A DNA stretch of 64,000 nt from Blastobasis lacticolella (lineage: Eukaryota; Arthropoda; Insecta; Lepidoptera; Blastobasidae). Within the stretch, counting starts at the first letter, position 1. Every line of letters begins with the position of its first letter. Positions 46,006 through 58,584 of the stretch are shown here, one piece after another. Both the position numbers and the translations under genes were made by a program. The stretch lies in the NCBI GenBank assembly GCA_905147135.1, contig LR990041.1:15747907-15811906 (forward strand), given 5' to 3'. The notes beneath the pieces are model-generated. The model was not told the DNA's origin. It saw only the letters and a program-made list of their open reading frames with translations, and made no database searches.

Positions 46006-49000
46006 ATCAAAAAAAATTTTTTAGTGACGTCATTCACCGCTATATGACGGCCCTCCTAGGAAATCGTGCTTTAAGTGAAATTTTAATGTTTTACTTGTTT
46101 TTTATCTTGTTAGTTTCTTCGTGGTGAATGATGAATAGTATACGTAATGTAGGTACATGAAAAGCAGTATAATCAACACCATTTTTCAAAGTTAACATAC
46201 AAAATATAAACATAAAATTAAATACATATCTACATACGTAAGCAACAAAGTCATGTAAATGTTTAGTAAATGTCAAACGTATGCTCTAATTTGGTCACTA
46301 ACACAAAATGGCTAATAGACAACAAATAACACGGTTTTTTTTTCAAAATCTACCTACATTTTATCCCACACGAGACATGTACCAACAAAGTGAGGCGAAA
46401 GAATGATTCAATGTGAAGCAATTAGGCCAAAGGGTAAGGGATTAAACTTGCTCGATAGTAAACAATATCAAATCTAATACAAAAGAGAAGATAGCATTTA
46501 CTAACCCATTTGTATCTCTACAAATATTAAGACCCAGATTGGTGTTGATGCGAGCCTCGCATACAAACAGATCGATAGCATTAACGAAGCTATCATCCAA
46601 AGCCTATTTAAATCTGGGGAGTAAAATGCACCGCCGCTGTGGGACTCGGCGGGACAATCGGGACAATGGCACGTAGACTAATGCTGGGAAACGAATTGAG
46701 AGAGGGACAAGTTCATTGTAGCTCGAACATAAATAAGCATTTACTTGAAGCCTTACGCTACGGTGTGAGTGGCGGACGGTAGCGAATGATGTACGCGTAA
46801 ACAAATATTAAAAGTAATATGGGTTTTATGCAAGTTTATTAAAATTACACTTTCGTATTAAAATATATATATAATGGTTTTGATAACATCTTAAAGTTAT
46901 ATTAAAACAAGTTAACAAATTACAACCTAGCCTTACAACAACAAAAAAACACATATAACTAACCTACAGATAATACGAAACTAAACTAAAGATGATATAC
47001 AAATATCACTCGACAAATAGCCTGCCTCTGACAGTACCTGGGGCAAAGGTGCCCATCACGCTCGCGCTATTGCCACGTTGAATGGCTGTGGCCTAACCTT
47101 TGCACCAGGTATAAAAAAATTGGTCTTACCCTTAAAATCCATGTGTATCATCATAATGTTGTACTCACATGTAACAAAAAAATCCATTTAAAACTCTTTA
47201 ATTCAATTTAAATCCATAATTACTTTGCTATTGTATTACTATTGAAATAATAATTACCATTGTTTGATTAAATATTTCGGGGTATTATAACCCAAGCATT
47301 TAGCTTCGGCGTGTATCGGGCATTTGTAATACTAGTACATAAAGAAAAACATTGCAAGTAGTGCCAAATCATATTAAAGTAAGTATTAATGTAAGTATGT
47401 AAATTTAATATTGTTTTTTTAATGAATAAAGTGTAGACAAAGGATAGACATAGATAAAACGCATATTAGGTACATATTTCCCCCAGTAAGAATAAAAAAT
47501 TCTCTCTTCAATGTCATCATTAACGTGGTCTACAATTCTAATAAAATATTACCTACTATTTTCTATAGATTCGTCGCGTCCGCGTCGTAACAATTTAGAA
47601 AAATGAAAATTTGCTTATATTTCACGGTCAGCCATTTTTAACCACGTACCTAAGTCCATACGTTGCCGCTGATGCCTTGCACCGCCTTGGGCCATCGGTG
47701 GGTGTCCCAAGAATTAAGATCGCAGTGCTTGTGTGATATATTAAAACGGTTGAGCGTACAATAAATCATAAGTAATTATTTAAACAATTGAAACGGAGCG
47801 TACCTATACATTTGAAATGAATTGTATCTAATATTATGAGCAATACTTTAGTGTCGGAGTACTTAATGTTTGTTAATGATGAGGTAGATTTTACTACTCC
47901 ATATACAAATTATATCGATCGGTACCTATTCTTGATGAAACGGTATTCTATACAAGCCTGAAACTGTTTTCAACAATTCAATTTATTTTAGATGTAATGA
48001 AGGATTCTGTTTATTAATTAGTTTTCAGACACTCTTCTTAGGTACCTACGTGATGGTATCGCAAATTGTGGCGTGTGTAGATAGATAAATACCGTTATTT
48101 GTAGGTACTATTTGAGTGCCAAAGGGTAAATTAATGGGACCTACACCTTCTTACACCTACACAATAAATAAATAGCACATGTTCATGTGCTATTGTGTCA
48201 TGGTTCATTGTTCGTACGAGTTTTCTGGGTGTATAATCTAAATTAAATTCCCTTTGCGCAACATGCTCAATGGGCATGATGTTATTCTTCTCTTTAAGAG
48301 TTATTGTCTATGGCATCGCTTTGTGGAACGTGAATGAAAGGTTTTTGTATTATTTCTTAGTACAAATTGAACTAATACCTCTGGATTATTTTAGTTAACA
48401 TAATTCTGTTTTGAATGACGTGGAATAGTTGTACAAATAAGATTTGGAAGACAATATTTTTAAGCAATTGTTAGTAACTTGAAATGAAATAGTTTGCCTT
48501 TCAAATACTTTAAAAACGGTTGAAATAAGAAGATATTGTACACGAAAAGTAAATGTTTACCAGAAAGAAGTCTGCCTGAACAGTGCACGAAGATAAGAAA
48601 TGATTCTGTGGTTTATTAAATGTCAACCCTAAAATCAATCGCGTTCATCATTTAGAAGTATAAAGGCCTGGGACGCCGTAGCCTGCTTCTAAGAAGATAT
48701 AATCTAGTAGAAGGAGAAAACGAGTGGTAGGCGAGTGGTCGACGGTGGGTAGTGGACGATAAGGCTGCGGCTGCTCTCATGACACCTACAGTAACGTATA
48801 AGTGAATAGAGTACGTCCTTATGGAGCGGCGCCATGAAAAGTGCGCCGGGAGTCCTGCACAGGCCTCCAGCCCCGACGCATTCCCCATGTTAATGAAAAG
48901 GGAAGGGACGATGCATGCAGACCCCTACCGCCTACGAATATTTTTTGTTGGCGAGCCGGCGGTCACCGATTCGCATAACCGCATCAGCGAGTTCGTAGGT

Positions 49001-49590
49001 AGGTATACCACGTAGGTGTACCAGGTAGGCCTATCTAGCCAACTAGCGCTCACAACCGCACGCACCAGCGCGCCCGGGCACCCGTGTACCACCGCCCACC
49101 CGCCCACCGCCCACGCCGATTTCCTAAGCAAGAGAAAAATAAAACAGGTCTTGTTTACCAACCTTAAATCGTCATTTATTGGATACCTACAATAATATTT
49201 TTGCAACACTGAAGAGTTTTGCCACAGTCTCTATTTGCATTCAGGTTGTATGTAGATTGCAGTGCTGAAAGACTGAAACCTCTTTTCGCTTCTTAAAAGT
49301 CACAGATACGAACAGAAAGGACAGTCCTGCAATTATGTAATTCTGTCGGCATCCGATCGGGATCGGGTCTTTGTTGACACGTTTGCGTTTCTTTAATATT
49401 TAGGAATAAAGAGTTGTTCCGTGGTTCATCTAAGAGCGTCTGGCGCTTCGTTGTCTCTATATATCTCTGTCGTAATAAGAGCCTTTTGCAATACAACGGA
49501 CTAACTTTAACTAAACTCGGATACTAGCTCGATTGCGATAGAAGCAGCACAGTTTCTGATATATTTGAATCATAATAAGAATTTTAATCG
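46006..49590. other. 3.6-kb intergenic stretch
   Basis: No gene supported. A perfect 11-bp hairpin AATAGCACATG/CATGTGCTATT lies at 48171-48194. Frames of 60-94 codons near 48652-49209 overlap antisense. A minus-strand peptide fragment near 47050-47095 looks vaguely retroelement-like but is too short to call. Confidence 0.4.
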
Positions 49591-49591
49591 T

Positions 49592-50085
49592 GTGGTGTCC
49601 GGCAGAGTAGAATAGCACCAATCCCTTACACTCGTGGGTGTTGTACAAGGCGACAAATATTTTAGAAGCAAAAAATCTAGTCTCTGTATGTTAGAAAATG
49701 GACAGCAGCGTTTTCCATTGTTATACTTATAACACTGCAATCTTTAACCCGACTTCTTCTTCTTCTTATCGTTTCAATTTTTAATAATAGTATTATTTAC
49801 CCAGACTAAAACCGAGAAATGCGGATGGCACTGTCAGAGGCACTGAATACATCTTCGAGCGAGCAGGAGTCGGGGCAGGCCGGGCAGACGAGCAAATGCG
49901 CCATGGTCTGCGGCAAGGCTCCACACTCGCAGGCGCCTTCCGTGGTGTTGATGTACCCCCATCCGCACAAGTTTTCTTTAGTTCTGCCGACCTGGGCACG
50001 CAACCGACTGCCAAGCGTGGAGATTATGGCAATAACCTCTCCCTTTCGTGGGAGACCCTTAGACCTGTTATGGGGTGTGATGATA
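49592..50085 (+). mobile_element. Repeat family C, split by a nested insertion
   Basis: The left part (49592-49752) and the right part (50008-50085) are together collinear with 53048-53312: 'gtgtggtgtccggcagagta', 'cactcgtgggtgttgtacaa', 'cagcagcgttttccattgtt', then after the insert 'ctgccaagcgtggagattat' and 'tgatgataatatgg'. The end with TGATG units suggests an RTE-related or SINE-like 3' end. Confidence 0.75.
49753..50007 (-). mobile_element. Nested LINE 3' fragment with C2HC-like C-terminus
   Basis: On the minus strand a frame from 50003 reads RAQVGRTKENLCGWGYINTT, CECGALPQTMAHLLVCPACP, then a C-terminal RISRF. The Cys-x-Cys...His...Cys pattern after a WGY box is typical of the C-terminal end of R1/jockey-type RTs. 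After the stop a short 3' UTR ends in (AAG)n (RC of 49753-49770). The insert is flanked by CCGA (49749-49752 and 50004-50007), consistent with a target-site duplication. No catalytic domain. Confidence 0.75.
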
Positions 50086-51692
50086 ATATGGTCATCAGTA
50101 GTCGATTACGAGCTACGAATATTAATTATAACGATAAACAAAATTACTACAATTTACCCAATTTATTTACTATCACTCGGTGTTATACCATCTACGTTAC
50201 TTAACTAATTAAATTAATGTCTCCACGTTAGTCCTATAAGAATATATATTACCTACGATGACTGTAATGTACATATTTCATGAGCCCATAGAATAACAAA
50301 TTAATCAGTAACCGCGTTCTATTGGATGTAAGGACAAAGTAAACAGAGAGGTAAAGTAATGGATTTTCATTAGAACGTATTACAATTTGCTTAATCTATT
50401 GAAAGGGTTACGAATGGCTGAGTTAAGTAGAAATTAGATTATTTACTAGGTCAAATAAAAGAAAAAAGTCAGTTGATATGAATGAAGACCTTTTTTTTTA
50501 CTGACTTACTGCCCATACAAAATACAATGTGGTATTTTGATTTATTAGCTTAATTTCTTGACAAATAGCATATTAGTGTACCTACATAGCCGAGATGATA
50601 ATGATGATTGTAGATATGAACTTTTAAAGATTAAAGACTAGGCTTCTTAATAAAATGAGAATACAACATTGACCAAACGCTGAATAGGCCATTATAAAAT
50701 AAAACACAAAAAAAACCAATGAATGTGACCATAATAACAACTTACTGGCAGGCTGACACTTCATAATATCGGTGTCCTGCCTGCCCCCATAACTCGACAC
50801 CCCAGACCTCACCAATTAAACTTAATAACTGCCTCTTACTGCCGCCATAACTCTGCCACTATATATATTTCGATTACTTTACCATAAACAGTAGCAAGTT
50901 ATCGGGCAAAGGTATATCATGCAATATTGCAGGCGGCGGTGGGTGGCCAGTATACCTTGACCTCGATAACTGTACCATTTCATCGTTTGATACACCCGGT
51001 ATCTTCTTAGAGTGAGCAAAGGCGGAGGTCACCAACACAATTGCTTTATACCGCCAGTCGGATGTGATCGCAAAGTTTTATTGTTGTGGCCGGCGAGCCT
51101 TGGATATTGTAATATTGAGCGTGAAAAATGTGAGTGCATTGAATGAAAGGGATTTCCTTCGGACGGAGGATCTTTGCAGTGCAACTGACGCTAATGATGA
51201 TGGAAGCATCGTTAATGCAGGCAGGTATTTCGAAATAACTCGAAAAGTGGTATTTGAAATTCACATCTATGGAATTGCCGTTTCCTATCATGAACGTGAC
51301 AGAAACTGTAATTTTCGTAGGCATGCCATGCTCTATTAAATGTCTATTGTAGATACCTATAATCAGACATTATTAAGCTATCTAGTAAATATCGTTTTTT
51401 AACCTTTGTTATAAAATTGCCTAATGTGGTTAAAGTGAGATTGTTATGTAAAACGCAACGACTGCTGCAACGCGTCCAGAATGCTTGCTGCCGTTTTTGC
51501 TTCAATATAACACATTGAAGACACAAATATGTCCATAATATTCCAAAAAAAAAAGCAAATTCATAATTAAATATTGTGTCAAGACAGATATTGCCTCTTG
51601 CGTGTATAGTGTTTGATACTAGAATACTTATACAGCAAACTCAACTTTACATATCTACAGGCAAAGTATGGCAGTAGACCGGCTCATTGTTT
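50086..51692. other. Intergenic DNA
   Basis: No feature recognised. Two fully overlapping antisense frames of about 91 codons at 51046-51339 have no motif. Confidence 0.4.
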
Positions 51693-51782
51693 TTTATACC
51701 ACTAAGGTGGCAAACAAGCTTACGGCCTGCCTGATGGTAAACAGTCACCGCAGCCTATGGAGGTTTGCAATACCAGTGGCAT
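51693..51782 (-). mobile_element. LINE family B 3' end scrap
   Basis: 'ttttataccactaaggtggc', 'aaacaagcttacggcctgcc', 'tgatggtaaacagtcaccgc' are the complement of the family B 3' end at 45944-46000. Confidence 0.65.
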
Positions 51783-52121
51783 ATTCCTTATTCATATTCC
51801 TCTGGCCTCCGCTATCAAGCAACAAAGTACTGGAATAATACACCTCCTCCTTTAAGATTGTTAGGCACAAAGTGTACCTCTAAGAAGCACTACAGATGCT
51901 ATCATTTAAAAATTCAGAAAGATTGTATTACAGAGCAGTTTTTTAAAAAAGTGGGCGAGTCTTTGACGCTGCTGGGTGGGATATTTAGGCATAATATTGA
52001 ATTGTTTTTGAGGCGTGCACGTCTTGATATATCGATGTAAAAACAAAACGAATCGGGGTAAAAAACCCCACAATATGTAAAATATTCTTAATTTTATTCT
52101 ATGTACATTAATTCAAAGATA

Positions 52122-52200
52122 TTTTTTTTATTCTACGCTGTGACAAACGAGCAGATAGCCCACTTGATGGTAAGCGGTATCTGTCGCGCATAACGTCTAC
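52122..52200 (-). mobile_element. LINE family B2 3' end scrap
   Basis: A close match to 37278-37365 ('tctacgctgtgacaaacgag', 'cagatagcccacttgatggt'). Only the 3' UTR is left. Confidence 0.5.
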
Positions 52201-52554
52201 GATTCATGCATTTAAGTTGCAGGCAACAAAAATTCAGGTCTCACTGTTAGGAATTGCGCTGGTAACCTTTTCCTTTACAACGGATTACAACAATGCAAGC
52301 ATTCTTCGTCAAAATCTATTCGTGATTCTACACGATATACCCACGCGTGTAGTGAGTCGCTACACTTCTGTGCCAGTCACTACAAGTGATAATTCCATAG
52401 ACCAGTGTCATAAAAGGCGACTACTTTTATAGTGGCTGACCACCTGTGACCTCCGTAAACCTGAAAATAGGTTGTTGCCACTTGATTATTATTAACACTA
52501 CGATCTCACCAATATGGAGTAGGCCCAAGTGCAGCAGTGTACGTTATGTACATT

Positions 52555-52668
52555 AGTAATACTCAGCGATGTTCTTACAGTGAGAGAAAACATCGTGATA
52601 AAACCTGGACATTCAGGCGACTGAATGTGTGTTAACAGGGTCACGGACCTTAGATTGCAGTCGCTTTA
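52555..52668 (+). mobile_element. SINE family S1, partial plus-strand copy
   Basis: 'cttacagtgagagaaaacat', 'cgtgataaaacctggacatt', 'caggcgactgaatgtg' and 'aacagggtcacggacc' match the body of the full S1 copy in forward orientation. Head and tail are missing. Confidence 0.6.
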
Positions 52669-53047
52669 TTTTCAAAAATTCTAATTCAAAATCGCACAGC
52701 AACAGCGGCAAACGGCTATTAAAAAAATACCTAATAACAAAAATATATCAAAATATTTAGCGAAGATTATGAAATTAAGTTGGGTATAACCTCATGAAAA
52801 CTGGAACTAAATAAATGTTAGCTCAGCTTATCGTATTGGAGCCGATCGCTGGCTGGTAATCCGCCAGAGGAAGTTTGCCGAGCAATCTGGACCAAACTAT
52901 AAGTCCCACCGTCATTATTATATTAATAAGTATCAGTACGTTCTATTTCGCAGCCTATATCCAACCCTGAATCGCCGGAATTTGCCAAAGTCATAAAATG
53001 ACAAAGTCTCAAAATAATCAACTTGTAAATTGACAAATTTACAAGTT

Positions 53048-53312
53048 CGCCGTGTGGTGTCCGGTAGAGTAGAATAGCACCAACCCCTTACACTCGTGGG
53101 TGTCGTACAAGGCGACTAATGTTAAGAGACAAAAGATCTAGAGTCTCCATAAAATGGAAAATGGGCAGCAGCGTTTTCCATTGTTATGTTTGCAACACTG
53201 CGATCTCCTACCCGCCTGCCAAGCGTGGAGATTATGGCAATAACCTTCCCTTTTGTGGGAGAGGCCCAAAGTCCTGCAGTGGGCTGTTATGGGCTGTGAT
53301 GATGAAATTTAT
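53048..53312 (+). mobile_element. Repeat family C, uninterrupted copy
   Basis: 'cgtgtggtgtccggtagagt' through 'ccgcctgccaagcgtggaga' to 'gcagtgggctgttatgggct' plus 'gtgatgatga'. It is the paralogous empty site for the insert at 49753-50007. I recognise the 'gcagtgggctgttatgggctg-tgatga' end as a common lepidopteran RTE-type terminus. Confidence 0.75.
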
Positions 53313-54202
53313 AAAATTTTGTAATATCGATAAGTTTTGATAGATAAAGTGTTGTGAGATTTGGCAATCCAATTTTAACTTAAATTTTTTGATTGGATGT
53401 TTTATACCTTTAGCCTACTATGTTTTGTACACTTGCCTCAGTCTCATAACTAAATCTCACAATAGTAGACTAATACCACATCGAAAATCAAACTCCTCTA
53501 GTGGCGGAGTTCAAGTTGGAAATTAATTAACATATATTGCCATGTAGTTTGCCGCTGCATCCGAATTCGCTCGAACTGGTTATAACTTGATAGTTCGGAA
53601 TCGCACTGAATTGGAACTCGATGACAGGTAGCAAATTGGTGTTTTACTTATCTACCGTGAGGGAATAACATGTTCTGTAAGATTGCCTGATAGAGTTATG
53701 CTGGCCACTCATCTTCATGCCACTTGACAAGTGGCATGATAATGATGACTTCATGATGTGTGGGGTATTTCGGCAGAATCAAGCCTTAAATGAGCGGGAC
53801 CGAGCCTATTTTTGTCATGCCAATTGACAAGCTGCATGATGGTAAATGGCAGGCATTAGGTATCAACTCACCGTAACAAAAAGACCAACTGGTAAACTAT
53901 GTCAAACATTACTTATATTTTAATTAGATTGTGTTTACCCAAAATATCACTAATACATTTTGTTCTTCGCGAAAAAGGAATTGGTTGAAAACCTTATTAT
54001 ATTAAATAAAGTTATAAAAAATAAAGTTTTTCATATCCGCAATATGTTTTACGTATTTGGTCTAATATGTACGCTGATTTATAATTTTAAAAATACTTCG
54101 AGTAAACTAGTAGGTAAGCGACCACTTTTATTGTGTAGGTGCTTACACAATCGTATGCAAGCGTACCGTAATTTCGAACATGCACTGTTAGTCTTTTTAG
54201 TT
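53313..54202. other. Intergenic DNA with paired palindromes
   Basis: The perfect odd palindrome at 53715-53739 (TCATGCCACTTG-A-CAAGTGGCATGA) recurs, with three mismatches, exactly 100 bp downstream at 53815-53839. No gene recognised. Confidence 0.5.
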
Positions 54203-54268
54203 AGGTAGGCGCGCTGGGCAAGCGTTCAACTCGAGAACGTAGGACCCGAGCTCGAATCTACCTAGTGA
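54203..54268 (+). repeat. tRNA-like sequence, probably a SINE head or tRNA pseudogene
   Basis: A 7-bp acceptor-like stem TAGGTAG/CTACCTA (about 54204 and 54257) encloses an anticodon-arm-like CGTTC-AACTCGA-GAACG hairpin. The T arm is degenerate (GCTCGAATCT instead of the B box) and a T-run follows at about 54280. The structure is too short and imperfect for a functional tRNA. Confidence 0.35.
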
Positions 54269-55827
54269 CATTTTAATTTTGTTTTTTTAGTACTTTTCTT
54301 TTTTTTGGTGTAGTTTACCCTTTTATTTCCAATATTTCAAAGGTATGACGAACGACTTATGCGAGACACTGCTAACTGGATATTACTTAAGAGCAGACAT
54401 TTTGCACATTTAAGAAATTCATTTTGCAATAAGCTTCAATATTTGTACGTTGGTTTGTGTCCACGATTATTGTGCTGTGCAAGTTTAGGATGATGGATAG
54501 CGTTCGTCCAAATCAATTATTCTGGCAAGATAAATTTAAACCGATATCCAACTAGCATCTTTGTTTTAGCCTAGCGACACGCCCTTTTATATTTTGGGGA
54601 TACATTTTTTTAAAAACCTAATGATTCACATCCCGGCTAAGCTGAGCTAGACCCAAGGTTTAGGTAGAGTTCCGAATGGAATAAAAACTCTCCTGGCGCC
54701 CTTTTTTAGTTTTAAGTAGACCTTAGTGTAGTTTGTAAGCTATTGCATGCATATAGCATCATTCATTCATTCATTCATTAGTTTATATTATTTACTTAGT
54801 TTCTTCTTAGTGATTATATTGCTTTATTTACGTAGAACCATTTGTTTAATTTTAATATATATACGTAAACAACCCGTAACAACCTTTATTGTATGTATTT
54901 TGTTTACCCGAGAGGCCATGGCAAAAAACAACGGAGCGTAACGGCCAAATTGCATTTTCAATAAGCCGCCATGTCACCGTCAAAAAACCAACCATAGTCT
55001 GCAACGGGTTCAATGTTTATCAGGTGACAAAGGCTGGTGATTTATTAACAGGCAAAACAGGCCAAGTTAAAAATACCTCCGAATTCTGGCCTTGTTTGAG
55101 AATAAAAAATAAGCCCACTTCATTAAATTAAAAACACTTTTCCTACAAGTTCCAATAAGTATTATTAAAATTAACAGGAATATTATGCAAAATTAAGTTT
55201 AGTTCAATGAGAACGTCTTAGAACTTTTAAAGCAAATATTTTAAACCTTTATAATTTCAGCATTTCACGTTGGTTTACAAAAATTCTTAATACCATGAAA
55301 ATGGATTCACGTTTTATTGGCATGAGATTCGGGATTGGGATTCTACCACATGAGACGTCCTCATTATAGAACTACCCGTTTGCGCCATAATGCTGTGTCG
55401 CATTTTACTGTTAACATTAAAACTAGATGAGCATAGAAATTATGTTGTATTTTACATCATTCTTGTTGACCCTTTGAGCGTCAATTACGTGAATTCTAAA
55501 ATCATAATACTTGCTTTTATTTCATTAATCATGATACAATGTTAGGACTGATCTCGGGTGAAAATCGCGGGTAATCGCTGGTTGTTACGTATTACTTAGG
55601 TATGGTTAACGAATGGTAAGGGTACCATTAACATCACGTTCTCGTCTGCAATTTCGCGGTTATACATACTCGTATTCCCATAAAACTAGCTTTGTTGTAG
55701 AGGGATTGATAAAGACTATCCACTTTGTTATTTTCGGGTGTGAGACCGCGTAGTTAAATATTCATCTATTGCTAACCTTTTCATATAATTGCATTTATGA
55801 CATTATAAGGTTTACCACAATGTTTAG
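54269..55827. other. Intergenic DNA
   Basis: Only a short (CATT)n run at 54761-54778 stands out. Frames of 64-80 codons (54747-55131) have no motif. Confidence 0.4.
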
Positions 55828-56055
55828 AGCATCGAGGGCATAACGGTTAAGGGGTCCGATTCGTTCCCCGAGGTGCCGAGTTCGAGCCCCAGTGCCGCCA
55901 TACCTATACCAATGACTCTTTCCTGAGTTATGTACATTACATGAACATTTATTTCTTTATTGGATTTGGTCAGGTTCCCCAATTAACAGAGTCACGGAGG
56001 TAAATTGGCAGTCGCTCCACTGTAATTACCTAATCTGCCAATCCAATGTTAACCA
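55828..56055 (+). mobile_element. SINE family S1, plus-strand copy with tRNA-like head
   Basis: The tRNA-like head (55828-55905) has an A-box-like 'cataacggttaagg' and a B box GAGTTCGAGCCCC. The body with GGTCAGGTTCCCC and 'cacggaggtaaattggcagt' follows. The 3' end stops near 'aatctgccaatccaat' without the tail of the full copy. Confidence 0.75.
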
Positions 56056-56807
56056 TGTCAATATCCTTCAAAACCTGCAACTGGTACAGGTGCCAAATTG
56101 TTGGAGTTCTCTCCCCCAATCAGCTGACAGCGCACCCAATGGCGTGGCCAAACAAAATTTATGCTCTCCCGCGTCGAGGATTAAAATATTAAAAACTGCT
56201 GAGGTGTTTCCCGAACAATTTTTATTTACGAGCCCAACAATTGTACAGCTTTAAAAAAGCCAGAGATGATTTGTGGCCCGAAAAATATATTGTGAAGGTA
56301 ATTTGTTCGAAACGGTTGAACGAACGAAGAGGGATTTGAGCTCGTCTCCTGCGCAGCTTTAATCTAAAATTCGTTATATTTTATCGTCTGGCCAAAATAA
56401 GATATTTCCTGGTTACTACCAGCAAAGTATTCTTTGTTTTGACGCGTATTCTTAAATAATTGATATTTGTGTCTATGTTATTTATAAGCCAGCGCCGGTT
56501 TGACCAACTTATTATGGTGGATATGTTCAAGATGCTGGACTCTAAAGACTGGGCTGGGGGTAATAGAAGAACTTCGATGAGTCTTCACGTTTTCCCATAG
56601 CATACAAAAGTTTTCAACCAGTACTGCCTGTTATGGCCTACGATGCTAGGAGACATGTTCAAGGTCGTTTAGCGTGCCGTGAGACGCGCAATGTAATGTA
56701 ATGTAATGCTTGCAGTCTCTCTGAAGAATACAATTCAAGGACAGAATATAAGGATAATCAGCCAGAGAATCAAAGTTAGAATCGAAAGTTACTCACATAG
56801 CCCCCAT
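56056..56807. other. Intergenic DNA
   Basis: Nothing recognised apart from an ATGTA-type short repeat (56691-56707). Confidence 0.4.
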
Positions 56808-56962
56808 AGTTACCCGCGAGTGTGTTCCCTGATCATTTTGATCCAGACACCTTCAAGGCCAGAGTGAATAGGCTGCTCCTAGACAGGCATGCTCTATCAT
56901 CGGCCGCATCGTCACATACCACCAGGTCAAATGCCTGTCTTGTCAATTATAAAAAAAATAAA
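56808..56962 (+). mobile_element. LINE family A 3' end, plus strand
   Basis: The frame reads VFPDHFDPDTFKARVNRLLL, then DRHALSSAASSHTTR, and the element ends in 'aatgcctgtcttgtcaatta' plus an A-run. This is the clearest coding version of the family A extreme C-terminus in the window. It is 5'-truncated. Confidence 0.75.
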
Positions 56963-58262
56963 AGAACATACCATACATATTTAATATATACTTACTTAAT
57001 AATATTAAGTACGTTGAAACGAACATCGCAAGATTGGTTTACAATTTTATTTTCGCTTTACGAATATGTATTTTAGCTTTGATCTTTGTATTTCCGGTTT
57101 GGTTCGATTTCCTACAGCTCTGGTGCAGCCGGATCAAAAGTCTAGCCGTGTTTCGATTTTGAAGTCGTATTACATCACTATCAGCTAAACCAATTTTAGA
57201 ACTGTGCTCGCGAAACAAATATTTGTTGTGTGAACGAAATTGCTAACATTCGCTGGCAAACCGAATTCGCGATCATTCTCCGGTTAGTACTGTCGTTAGT
57301 ATCTTCTGTGGTTCTGTGTATGGGGACTGTTAACGTAAATGTTAACAGAGGTAAATGAGGAAAGAAGAAAGAAAGAATATTTTAAAATATTTTACTTAAT
57401 TAAATTGGGACTATGTTTTGTTGTTACATATTTGTGCTATTTCAATAAAATATGGGTACTTTTCATTTATGCCTTGGAAAGTAAGGAATTGACCGACGCG
57501 GCGACACCGAGACATATTTATTTAATTTCTCAAATAATAATACTTAAAATAATCTAAGATTCAAAATGGCGGCCACTTCTTTCTAATATTGAAGTTTTCT
57601 AACTAGTGTTCTTGGACCAATAGTTTCCGAGTTACTTATTACGTTTTAAATAAATTGAATAAATGGGGGTAAATCGATTTGTTACGTTTTCGAAAGTGTA
57701 CCAGCCATTGTAAAGCACGCTGAAAAGTGTGCATTATGTAAACCAAAGGCTTTATACATAGAAAAATAAATAAGTAGTTAGAAAAGCTAAGTAGGAGGTG
57801 CAGTCGCGCCACAACTATGCGCAAATGGGCTAATTTCCTTCAAAAGGCGCGAACGCGCCGTCAGTCTCTTGCAGAATTCAACGGAGGGCGCATCAAAAAA
57901 AGCTGTGCCTTAAATGTTAAAAATATGCCATCTTGCGCAATAGTTAATTGCGAGCAAGAAGCTAACAGACTTCTAAAACAAAAGGAGTGATTTCATTTCA
58001 CCGTTCAGTCTAAAAACCTTGTATTTATCAATATTTTACTAAAAATATTCACCCGCGCTCAAGGACACCTTGCGCCCAATCTAGTGCTGTGCACATGAAC
58101 CGACCTTATCGATAAATTATTCTGTTTATCGATATTATATATTTGTAGTATAGTAGAATTGACATCAAAAAAGGAGAAGATTCTTATTTCGATTGAATGT
58201 TCTTTTATTGTAGGTACGTGTGTTCCTTGAAATTTTCGTCAATTGCGGTCTGATTTTGATAT
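56963..58262. other. Intergenic DNA
   Basis: No feature recognised. The 72-codon frame at 57339-57557 has no motif. Confidence 0.4.
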
Positions 58263-58269
58263 TAGTTTT

Positions 58270-58325
58270 TAGTAGGGGCACAGCAGGGGCACGGGTGGGA
58301 TACAGGTGAGGTAGAGGTATGATGC
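58270..58325 (+). repeat. Short G-rich minisatellite
   Basis: 'agtaggggcacagcaggggc', 'acgggtgggatacaggtgag', 'gtagaggtatg'. It adjoins the 3' tail of the S2 SINE. Confidence 0.5.
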
Positions 58326-58337
58326 AGTTACCTTAAC

Positions 58338-58584
58338 ACTAAAATAAAATAAATACCCAATTGTAGCCAAATTCACACATCGCCATCTAGCCCTAAACTG
58401 AGCAAAGCTTGTATTATGGGTGCTATATAATTGATATAGTACTTATACACTTTTTTTTAAATACCACCCAGACCCGTTACAGAATTTAAAATTCATCATT
58501 TAAATTTCTGCCCGGTCCGGAAATGAACCCGCAACCTCTTGTATGGCGAACTAGCATGTTAACCACTGAACTACTCAGGACGTC
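58338..58584 (-). mobile_element. tRNA-derived SINE family S2, near full length
   Basis: On the minus strand the head (58584 to about 58510) has an A-box-like TAGTTCAGTGGTTA and a B box GGGTTCATTTCC. The body leads to 'agcacccataatacaagctt' and 'tgctcagtttagggctagat', with an AT-rich tail (58338-58355). It provides the head for the 3' fragments at 26000 and 32405. I recall the 'cacccataacacaagctttgc' motif from lepidopteran SINEs. Confidence 0.75.

Noticed and set aside
47050..47095. Minus-strand peptide AIQRGNSASVMGT
   Set aside because: It reminded me of a recurrent insect retroelement segment, but about 15 residues cannot support a family call.
51765..52040. 91-codon ORF with LRYQATKYWNNTPPPLR
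   Set aside because: The YWNNTPPPLR stretch faintly resembles LINE C-termini (LWNSLPP), but the rest does not fit and it lies between family B scraps on the other strand.
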